34,241 nucleotides of DNA, taken from contig JAEMSB010000001.1 of the NCBI GenBank assembly GCA_016463045.1, forward strand, positions 1-34,241, read 5' to 3'. Source of the DNA: Niveispirillum sp. (GTDB lineage: Bacteria > Pseudomonadota > Alphaproteobacteria > Azospirillales > Azospirillaceae). The stretch's first letter is position 1. Every line of letters begins with the position of its first letter. A model generated the notes under the pieces. That model ran no database searches. It worked only from the letters and a program-made list of their open reading frames with translations, and was not told the origin of the DNA. This document shows, in pieces, positions 7,395 to 14,167 of the stretch. The position numbers and the translations under genes were made by a program.

Positions 7395-8504
7395 ATGTCA
7401 TTACCGTCAACCGAAAAGCCTGCTTCGATCGTGCTGAAGCCCCCATTCACCCATGATGCCGGGCAGTGCTGGCGAGTAGCAATCGACCCTACCTTGTTTA
7501 GTCTGACCGACGATGTTGGCTTTACCAGCCGTTCCACATTGACGTTAAGGGAAGATGACCAGCTTCTAGGGCCAGCCCACGCTTCGCATGGAGACATACG
7601 TCTACATGGTGGCGGGCGCTACTCGCACTGGCGGCATACGCTTTATTTTTCGGCACGCGATGGCAGCGATCCCAATGTGAATGGCCGCACTTATGAAGTG
7701 CGGGAATCGGCAGAAGAGCATTATCGGGAAAGAGCGCAGTATGCCATGCAGATCGTGGCGTTCTATGCGCGATATCTGACAGACGGCATGAAGGGCTTCA
7801 GAGATTTGCAGGTTCTGGAGGTCGGCCCTGGCATGTTTCTTGGCAGTGTCCTGGCCATGGCGTGTCTAGGCGCCAGAGTGACCGTTGTTGACCCCTTTCT
7901 TCCAGACTGGAAGCCCGACATCCATAGCATGATGGCTGCCAGCCTTGAGGTGGAGATGCGCAAGGCTGGCTGGGACTTTGACCCATCGCCGCTGCACAGG
8001 TCCGTCGCAGCCGGACAACTGGACCGCGAACGGGTACGGACATTCCGCCAATCCCTTGAGTCTATTGCTGTGGAGTTGGATGGTCAGATTGATTTGACCG
8101 TCTCCCACGCGACTTTTGAACATCTCTTCGATGTCAAGTCAGCCATGGCGGCGATGGTCAGAACCATGAAGCCAAATGGCAAGGGTATTCACCGTGTCGA
8201 TTACCGTGATCATGACAGCTTTGATCGGCCCTTGGAGTTTCTGCTCATGAGCCAACAGGCTTATGATCAATCCTGCGGCGACAACAAATATGGACGCGGC
8301 AATCGGATGAGAGCCGAAACGATGCGGAACATCCTCATCAATACAGGCTTGAGGCATGTGCAGTTTACCCCGGAAACACTGATAGAAGAGGGATATCTCA
8401 ATGATTTCCTCGCTCGTCTTCGAAGCAGACCGGACAGCACCTTCCATAGCGCGCCGGTCGATCATTTGAGGGTGCTGGGTGGGACCTTCATTGTTCAGAA
8501 GTAG
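7395..8504 (+). CDS. Class I SAM methyltransferase with N-terminal SHW/SSSD/NGR domain, paralogue
   Basis: This 369-residue paralogue of the leftward methyltransferase has the same order. The recurring domain is at about 14-103 (LLGPAHASHGDIR, GGGRYSHW, SARDGSDPNVNGRTY). A methyltransferase domain follows with a more canonical motif I, VLEVGPGMFLG (140-150), VTVVDP at strand 2, and a SHATFEHLFD motif near 237-246. It shares the HRVDYRDHDSFDRPLEFLL and GRGNRMRAE segments with its partner. Two different acceptors or two positions on the same residue are plausible. The genes are divergent across a 191-base spacer and may share control. The ATG at 7395 lacks a strong ribosome site but is the first in frame and keeps the domain intact. 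Two hairpins lie beyond its stop. Confidence 0.82.
   Translation: MSLPSTEKPASIVLKPPFTHDAGQCWRVAIDPTLFSLTDDVGFTSRSTLTLREDDQLLGPAHASHGDIRLHGGGRYSHWRHTLYFSARDGSDPNVNGRTYEVRESAEEHYRERAQYAMQIVAFYARYLTDGMKGFRDLQVLEVGPGMFLGSVLAMACLGARVTVVDPFLPDWKPDIHSMMAASLEVEMRKAGWDFDPSPLHRSVAAGQLDRERVRTFRQSLESIAVELDGQIDLTVSHATFEHLFDVKSAMAAMVRTMKPNGKGIHRVDYRDHDSFDRPLEFLLMSQQAYDQSCGDNKYGRGNRMRAETMRNILINTGLRHVQFTPETLIEEGYLNDFLARLRSRPDSTFHSAPVDHLRVLGGTFIVQK
7434..7703 (+). repeat. Copy of the recurring SHW/SSSD/NGR protein domain
   Basis: Residues about 14-103 of the rightward methyltransferase. All landmarks are present; the usual S(S/T)SD reads SARD. Confidence 0.8.
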
Positions 8505-8514
8505 CGCCATGGCT

Positions 8515-8543
8515 TTGCCGTCAGGAATGTAGACTGACGGCAA
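8515..8543. terminator. Inverted repeat after the rightward methyltransferase gene
   Basis: Perfect 10-base arms TTGCCGTCAG (8515-8524) and CTGACGGCAA (8534-8543) surround a nine-base loop, 10 bases past the stop codon. The following bases (TCATTCGATT) are only moderately T-rich, so it is a probable but not ideal terminator. Confidence 0.55.
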
Positions 8544-8552
8544 TCATTCGAT

Positions 8553-8591
8553 TGACCCGGTGAACAGGTCAGTAACCGGTTCACCGGGTCA
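8553..8591. terminator. Second inverted repeat between convergent genes
   Basis: Perfect 13-base arms TGACCCGGTGAAC (8553-8565) and GTTCACCGGGTCA (8579-8591) surround a 13-base loop. It lies midway between the convergent 7395-8504 and 8618-10693 genes and is well placed to end or block transcription from either side. It lacks a T-run on both strands. Confidence 0.5.
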
Positions 8592-8617
8592 GTCTTGGAC
8601 GCTCTCCGACAGCCCAC

Positions 8618-10693
8618 CTATGGCGTATCCGTTGCCGATGATGCCGTCGCGGCCTGCGGCAGGTCAATATGACCGACCACCGTTCCCCAGGCAGGGCCAT
8701 CACCATCCAGCTTGGTGATGCGATAGTGAAGGGCAGGACGATCTTTAAACAGATCCCGGCTCACACGATATGAGCATCCTGAGACAAGATTTATGTGCTC
8801 GGCCAAGATGGGTTCATAAAAATTAGGGTCAGTGCATATTTCCACAAGGAAAGAATCATTCTCTTCGCCATTCCAATCAAAGGCAATGAATACATCTTCT
8901 ACCTTTGTTGATACCACTAAGGGTGTGTAGGGAAGCTTTGTTTGAGATTTCCCCCCCTTCTCTGTTCTCTTGATAAAATCAACACCACTAATTGACATTT
9001 CCAGTTTGTCGAAAGTGCCATGCGGCTGAAAAGCAAAGACCCCAGGCTTGAGCGAGGGCAGCATGGTGGATTGGATAGAGCCGATCAGCATGAACCGGGC
9101 CGACAGCACCGATCTTGTCAGCTTTTCCGGAATCCCCACCTTGATTTTCAAGGATGGTGACTGTGTGGCGCGAAGCGACAGCACATGCCCCAGGTCAAAT
9201 TCAATCGTGACCGGATTGATATAATGGACGGTTGATATCTCCACCGGGATTTCTGTCGCGTCATCGAAGACGATGATAAAAGTCAGCGGCTCCATCCCCA
9301 ACGTATCATCATCGCGTAAGTGGAGACGAACACGCGCATCAAGAACAGGTAGACCACAGCTCGCCTCGACCCATTCCACAGTGGATTCTGTAAAATGAGC
9401 CGTATGAGTATAGCGATAAGGACGGGGCAGCGGATTGCCAGGGCTTACAATCGAATTCCCTCTTGTAAAGAATATAGGACTTGTCCCTAGCATTTTTTCA
9501 AAAATGACGATCTCATCGCCAGGTTTCAATTGTATCGAAACCTGAGAGTGCGCTGTTTTTTCAGAATCTTGGGTGACGTATGATTTTGATTTTATAATTC
9601 TACTATAATTATCTTTCGTTGACTTATAGTATCCGCCCTCGTATTGCTTTGATTCCATAAACGGATAGCCGTAATTTGTGCGGTCTATAACGGAATCCAC
9701 AACAGATTCTGCATCAAATAGATTTTGATTGTGTTCATCGCGATAGAAACAGGAAAGATTCGGGTCCAATAGGTTCCAACGGTCATCAAACCAGACCTCT
9801 ACAGCAGCGTGACCATCATATTTGATGATTCTTGATTTCAGCCCCAGGCGCTCAGCCAATTGGCAGTAGACATGGGCAAAATCATTGCAGTCGCCACCAT
9901 AAACCCAAAGAAACAGCATGGGATCACGGCGCTGGCTTGGGTGAATATCGGCGGTTCCCCGTACCCCGAACATGCTGATATACCGCCAAAGCGCAAAGGC
10001 CTTTGCACGATCATCGCCTGCTGTCGCCTTGATCGCGGCGACCAAATCCTCACAGCTCCAATGTGTGTCATGCAGATGCGAGCGCACGCCGGTGATCGTC
10101 GCCGGGCTGGCAGATTTATTGCGGATGCTAAGCATAGCAATCTCCGCCCTGTATTTGCTGGTTATGAAACCGCTGACGCTGGCGGCTTCCTTGTCCAAGG
10201 TGAATGTCTTGCTCTTGGAGCCCAGTTCAATATTGAAAAGGGTCCGCCGCAGTATCTGGCTCATCAGGAAAACACTCAGACGCGTGATGCCCTGTGCGTC
10301 AATTGTGTCTCCAAAATCGTCCAGAACGAGCGGAAAATTATGTGTTTCAATGAGGTAGTGGATTGATGTCGCATAAAGCTGGGTTGCTGCCTTGTCGGCA
10401 TGCTCCAAGCTTGTATAGCTATAGCGACGACCGTTCGTGCGCGGGTCACTGCCGTCGCTGCTGCTGAAAAGCAGATAGCCTTTCCAATGTGAATATTGGC
10501 CGCCACCATTTTCACGGATATCCTGATGGCCACTATGCGGCGGCCCGAGAGGAAGCCCGTCCTCAAGCAGAAGCAACCCGCTACGTTTAGTCGCCTTTAT
10601 ATCGTCAGAAGGTATGTCGCGAACATTATCAACGATAAAGCCAAGGCCTGTGTCGTGCCTTATGTTATTTGATTCTATTATGAAATACTTCAT
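8618..10693 (-). CDS. Transglutaminase-like protein with N-terminal SHW/SSSD/NGR domain
   Basis: This 691-residue protein starts with the recurring domain (residues about 9-95: LLLEDGLPLGPPHSGHQDIR, GGGQYSHW, FSSSDGSDPRTNGRRY). A transglutaminase-like core spans about 205-320. It has a Cys in YGGDCNDFAHVYC (Cys269), a His in YDGHAAVEVW (His295) and an Asp in WNLLDPNL (Asp310), the expected Cys-His-Asp triad order. The C-terminal 370 residues are beta-rich and unrecognised. The fold can act as a peptidase, amidase or acyl-transfer enzyme, so the reaction is open. The start has a GGGGA ribosome site. No signal peptide is evident. The gene is AT-richer than its neighbours, most clearly around 9560-9620, hinting at separate acquisition. 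Confidence 0.8.
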   Translation of the reverse strand: MKYFIIESNNIRHDTGLGFIVDNVRDIPSDDIKATKRSGLLLLEDGLPLGPPHSGHQDIRENGGGQYSHWKGYLLFSSSDGSDPRTNGRRYSYTSLEHADKAATQLYATSIHYLIETHNFPLVLDDFGDTIDAQGITRLSVFLMSQILRRTLFNIELGSKSKTFTLDKEAASVSGFITSKYRAEIAMLSIRNKSASPATITGVRSHLHDTHWSCEDLVAAIKATAGDDRAKAFALWRYISMFGVRGTADIHPSQRRDPMLFLWVYGGDCNDFAHVYCQLAERLGLKSRIIKYDGHAAVEVWFDDRWNLLDPNLSCFYRDEHNQNLFDAESVVDSVIDRTNYGYPFMESKQYEGGYYKSTKDNYSRIIKSKSYVTQDSEKTAHSQVSIQLKPGDEIVIFEKMLGTSPIFFTRGNSIVSPGNPLPRPYRYTHTAHFTESTVEWVEASCGLPVLDARVRLHLRDDDTLGMEPLTFIIVFDDATEIPVEISTVHYINPVTIEFDLGHVLSLRATQSPSLKIKVGIPEKLTRSVLSARFMLIGSIQSTMLPSLKPGVFAFQPHGTFDKLEMSISGVDFIKRTEKGGKSQTKLPYTPLVVSTKVEDVFIAFDWNGEENDSFLVEICTDPNFYEPILAEHINLVSGCSYRVSRDLFKDRPALHYRITKLDGDGPAWGTVVGHIDLPQAATASSATDTP
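10409..10669 (-). repeat. Copy of the recurring SHW/SSSD/NGR protein domain
   Basis: Residues about 9-95 of the transglutaminase-like protein. This is one of the best-conserved copies, with intact LLEDG, PLGP, HQDIR, GGG, SHW, SSSD and NGR landmarks. Confidence 0.8.
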
Positions 10694-10723
10694 CTAATCC
10701 CCAATGCCTGCAAGCAAATATAT

Positions 10724-10781
10724 GACGAGGGCGAGGTACCTGGACCATACAATGGCATATCCCTTTGTACTTGCCCTCGTC
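10724..10781. repeat. Long inverted repeat upstream of the transglutaminase-like gene
   Basis: GACGAGGGC (10724-10732) and GCCCTCGTC (10773-10781) are perfect 9-base arms that extend imperfectly inwards through GAGGTAC and GTACTT. The loop is about 40 bases. The right arm overlaps a candidate -35 box for the leftward gene, so an operator role is possible; a terminator for the upstream radical SAM gene is the alternative. Confidence 0.45.
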
Positions 10782-10783
10782 AA
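10754..10783 (-). promoter_or_regulatory. Possible sigma-70 promoter of the transglutaminase-like gene
   Basis: On the minus strand TTGACG (10783-10778) is followed after 18 bases by TATGCC (10759-10754). The -35 is good and the -10 weak. It would give the gene its own start separate from the radical SAM gene upstream. Confidence 0.3.
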
Positions 10784-10826
10784 TCAGCTCACATTGGGAC
10801 CTGATAGTACATACGAATTGAGCCCC

Positions 10827-13295
10827 CTAACCTTCGTAATAGCTCTTCACGCAACCTGCGCATTCGGGCAGTACGAATGGCTTAAGCTCATCGTGACGCA
10901 GTGACTGTCTCAGGCGCTGATAGCGGGCACCCAGCCATGTGTTCAGGAATTCGTCGGTGTCAGTGGCAAAGCCCAGCACTGTCCGCTGGGTACGACAGCA
11001 CGCGTAAACCTCGCCATCCAGGCCGATTTCCACATATTGCAGCGGCGCCATGCAGCTATAGACCGCATGGGCTCCGTGCTTGTGGCTGGGAATTGGGTAG
11101 TTGGGATGAGCCGCATGTGGAATTTTGTAGAGATTGGCGTCAACCGTTTCGCGGTTGACGGTTGACTGACGCCGGACCCAATTCGGTTCGAAACGAATAT
11201 CGGGTCCGTCGGGATGACGTTCCGCCCATTCGTGCAGAGCTTCAATCCAAGGCTTCAGTTCGTCGGCCGAGGGTTGCTCCTCGAACGAACCGATGATCGG
11301 GTCGTATTTACGGAAATTGACAGCCTCAACCCCAACCTCATAGGCCCATTCCAGAACCTCGATCATGACGGGCATGGTGCGCCGGGTGACGGTCGGGTTC
11401 ACGCAGAGCTTGAGGCGCGAGGGGTCTCGACGGCGGGCCAGTTCGCGCACGCCGCGATCAACCTGTTCCCAGCGGCCGCGCAGGCGGACCTTGTCGAACA
11501 GGGGCCCGACGGCATCAATGGACATCCAGACCGTCCCCACCATGCCCGACAACAGGTTGATAACCCGGTCGGTCAGGAGGGTTGCGTTTGTCTGGAGCTT
11601 CAACACACAGTCATGATCACGGATCGTGGCCAGCACCTCCTCGAAATCCGGATGAAGTGATGGCTCGCCATAGCTGCTCAACTCCACCTCGGTCATGAAG
11701 GGCATGATGGTTTCCGCGACCTTGCGGAAGGCATCAATATCCATGAACCGGCGCGAAATCTTCTCATTGTCCAGCGACTTTTGGCTGCCGCAGATCTCGC
11801 ATCGAAGGTTGCACTTGTTCGTGAGACCGATATTGCAATAGCGGGGCAGCTCAAAACGCTGACCATCCTTCACATACATGAAGGGCCGACCAGCCGGCTG
11901 ATAGATCAGACCGCCATCGGACATCTGCTTATGTATCCGGTACCCAATCTGATAACGCCGGCCATTGCGGTTGGGATCGGTATTATCCGAACTGGACAGC
12001 CAGAAGGACGAACCCCAATGGCTGAAGCGGCCCCCACCCTGCTCACGGATCGCACTGTGCAGCGCTTCCGCGCCATTCATGAAACGGCCATCCTCGATCA
12101 GGAACAGTTCTGATTTCCGGCCCTCGCCGCTGGCGAGATGCGCAAGGGCCGGCACCTGCGCCTGCCAGGCAAAGCCCGATTCGGATGAAAAGGGTCGAGG
12201 TAGATCGACGACATAGATACCGTTTTCGAACGACAGCTTGTCGTAGGGGATGCGTTCCTTCTCCAGATCTGGGAAGGTCAGGACATAGCTGCGCCCATTA
12301 TCGTTGGGATCCGTACCATCCGAGGTGGAAATCCACAGCCGGCCCTGCCACAGGCTGAAGGCCCCCCCGCCCTGGGACCGAATATCGTCATGCAGGCTGT
12401 CGCCTGGTCCGAGGGGACGACCATTTTCCGTCAGACGGGCAAAGACACCATTGCGGCCTGGTGCCGCCGACCATGGCTCGAACTGGGGGACGTCCATAAC
12501 CCAGGCTTTGCCACCATCCGCCTGGAACGCCGGCGAAAGCTTATAGGGGACATCCATGGCCAGAATGGGTGCCGGCGGGCGTTCCGGCTTGCTCTGTTCC
12601 GGCTCTGGCAGCGCGATGACCGGCGCCGCCAGCTCGAATTCCAGCACATAGCGCCGCCGGTTCATGTTCGGATTGGTACTATCCGATGTCGAGAACCAGA
12701 GCGTGCAATCCTCATCCAGCCATGCCCGGCCACGTCCCAGACGACGCACCTCTTCCGGGGGTGCCAGGATGAAACCGTCACTCTTGTCATTCTCAAGCAG
12801 CCGGATTGATGCACGGTCGATCGGCAGACCGCCGACGGGCCCCTTCAAGTCAACCCGCCAGGCGAAGCCGCGGTCAAATACATAGGGACCGGACAAGGTT
12901 ATAGACTGCGCGGTATTTGCGCCGTCACCACTGGCTTTGCCCGCAGAGAGCCGGATCACATAGGTGCGACCGTTGGTGCGCGGGTCCGTACCATCGGAGG
13001 AGGAGAACCATAATTGCCCGCCCCAATGGCTGAAACGCCCACCGCCGGCATTCCGGATGTCATCGTGTGACTGATTGCCTGGGCCGATCACGACGCCATT
13101 TTCAAGTAAGACGGACCCTGAAAGCGGAGCATCAAGCGAGGCACCCCACATCTCAAGATGAGGCAATGAGACAAGCCAGGCATAGCCGCCATCGGGCGCT
13201 CCAGCCTGGACATCGATCTCCACGTCACCACCTGCCCACCCCGCCATCGAACCGGCTTCGGGCAAAAAGGAGGGATTTGCCTCAAAATTTCGCAT
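10827..13295 (-). CDS. Radical SAM/SPASM enzyme with four tandem SHW/SSSD/NGR domains
   Basis: This 822-residue protein opens with four copies of the recurring domain at residues about 24-116, 131-222, 250-342 and 360-455. The second is degenerate, having lost SHW and most of the PLGP region. A proline-rich linker lies at about 228-246. The radical SAM domain begins near 483 with a CxxxCxxC cluster motif (Cys495, Cys499, Cys502 in NKCNLRCEICG) and SYGEP at 541-545. The C-terminal region (YSCMAPLQYVEIGLDGEVYACC ... ECAGC; shown split) is typical of a SPASM/twitch auxiliary-cluster domain. SPASM enzymes modify peptides or carry out other radical chemistry on bound substrates; the substrate here is unknown. 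GAGGG precedes the ATG and a strong promoter lies just upstream. Confidence 0.88.
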   Translation of the reverse strand: MRNFEANPSFLPEAGSMAGWAGGDVEIDVQAGAPDGGYAWLVSLPHLEMWGASLDAPLSGSVLLENGVVIGPGNQSHDDIRNAGGGRFSHWGGQLWFSSSDGTDPRTNGRTYVIRLSAGKASGDGANTAQSITLSGPYVFDRGFAWRVDLKGPVGGLPIDRASIRLLENDKSDGFILAPPEEVRRLGRGRAWLDEDCTLWFSTSDSTNPNMNRRRYVLEFELAAPVIALPEPEQSKPERPPAPILAMDVPYKLSPAFQADGGKAWVMDVPQFEPWSAAPGRNGVFARLTENGRPLGPGDSLHDDIRSQGGGAFSLWQGRLWISTSDGTDPNDNGRSYVLTFPDLEKERIPYDKLSFENGIYVVDLPRPFSSESGFAWQAQVPALAHLASGEGRKSELFLIEDGRFMNGAEALHSAIREQGGGRFSHWGSSFWLSSSDNTDPNRNGRRYQIGYRIHKQMSDGGLIYQPAGRPFMYVKDGQRFELPRYCNIGLTNKCNLRCEICGSQKSLDNEKISRRFMDIDAFRKVAETIMPFMTEVELSSYGEPSLHPDFEEVLATIRDHDCVLKLQTNATLLTDRVINLLSGMVGTVWMSIDAVGPLFDKVRLRGRWEQVDRGVRELARRRDPSRLKLCVNPTVTRRTMPVMIEVLEWAYEVGVEAVNFRKYDPIIGSFEEQPSADELKPWIEALHEWAERHPDGPDIRFEPNWVRRQSTVNRETVDANLYKIPHAAHPNYPIPSHKHGAHAVYSCMAPLQYVEIGLDGEVYACCRTQRTVLGFATDTDEFLNTWLGARYQRLRQSLRHDELKPFVLPECAGCVKSYYEG
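11931..13226 (-). repeat. Four tandem copies of the recurring SHW/SSSD/NGR domain
   Basis: Approximate nucleotide spans are 12948-13226, 12630-12905, 12270-12548 and 11931-12218. Copies 1, 3 and 4 keep the GGG, SD, DP and NGR landmarks. Copy 2 keeps LLEND, FSTSDSTNPN and R.RY but reads LGRGRAWLDE where the others have GGG.FSHW, and NRR instead of NGR. Confidence 0.85.
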
Positions 13296-13323
13296 TGTGT
13301 CTAGCCCTCTGCATATTGTAGTT

Positions 13324-13353
13324 ATAATATCGTTTAAGTTAAACGTCAGTCAA
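13324..13353 (-). promoter_or_regulatory. Sigma-70-type promoter of the radical SAM gene
   Basis: On the minus strand TTGACT (13353-13348) and TATTAT (13329-13324) are separated by 18 bases; each matches five of six consensus positions. The implied start of transcription is about 20 bases before the ATG at 13295. This is the best promoter match I found in the window. Confidence 0.6.
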
Positions 13354-13441
13354 CATTAGCGGCTCCCCCGCAGAGTGTAGCCAGGCGGAATCGACCCTGT
13401 CACATAGGGCTAATTCACAATCTGGTTATCAATTATAGTTT

Positions 13442-14101
13442 ATGTCTGTTCGGCTGGGGGCGCAGCACTCCGCCGCTGAACTTCACTCAGGTGTCGGTAG
13501 CATGCTAGGCCACGTGCAAATGTCTTTTGGAAGTACGCAAGCCTCCGAGAGGTCTGAGCTGCAATTGCCAGACGACTGGGAGCAAAAAGGGGATTTTTTG
13601 GCGGCTGGGGGGCGTTTCGACCTCGCGGTTAACGCCTATGCGCAGGCGGTGTCCGTTGCCCGCAACCCCAACGCCGTGCGTGCCAAGATGGCGCGTGCCC
13701 ACATGCTAGCGGGCAACCTGGTGACGGCGAGGGAGCTTTTCGAGGCGCAGTTGACGGAAAATCCAGGCGATCCATCCGTACTGACCGGCTGTGCCGAGCT
13801 TGCCATCGCAATGGGCAATGACCCGGCTGCCATCACCTATCTGCAACAGGTGGCTTCTGGTCTGCGTGTGCAGCGTGATGGTCTGGCGGCTCGGTTGGCC
13901 GATATTTCCCTCTTACTGCTCTCACGCCAACCGGTGGCAGCCAACGAGATGGCGACTTTCCCGGCATTGCAGGAGCAGGATGCGGTGCTGATGGATATCA
14001 AGGACCGCAGCGCGATGTTGGCTTTGCTGCGTACACAGGCCATCACCATCAGTCAGTTGAAGGCGGCACTCGACCTGCTGACGGCGACCGGTCAGAATTG
14101 A
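13442..14101 (+). CDS. TPR-like hypothetical protein
   Basis: This 219-residue helical protein has TPR-type helix pairs at about 40-145 (EQKGDFLAAGGRFDLAVNAY, then ARAHMLAGNLVTARELFEAQ, then AELAIAMGNDPAAITYLQQ). Such proteins act as scaffolds in glycan assembly or export, but no specific role can be read. There is no signal peptide. The start is uncertain. The ATG at 13442 has no clear ribosome site, while in-frame ATGs at 13502 and 13520 have weak AGG signals and lie before the conserved part. It is the first gene of the rightward cluster and lies 66 bases before asnB. Confidence 0.7.
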   Translation: MSVRLGAQHSAAELHSGVGSMLGHVQMSFGSTQASERSELQLPDDWEQKGDFLAAGGRFDLAVNAYAQAVSVARNPNAVRAKMARAHMLAGNLVTARELFEAQLTENPGDPSVLTGCAELAIAMGNDPAAITYLQQVASGLRVQRDGLAARLADISLLLLSRQPVAANEMATFPALQEQDAVLMDIKDRSAMLALLRTQAITISQLKAALDLLTATGQN

Positions 14102-14167
14102 TAGTGCAGGCAGCGGGGAACTGACCGTTCAGGGCGGTTGGTACGCCATATGCGGGGGAATTAGGGG

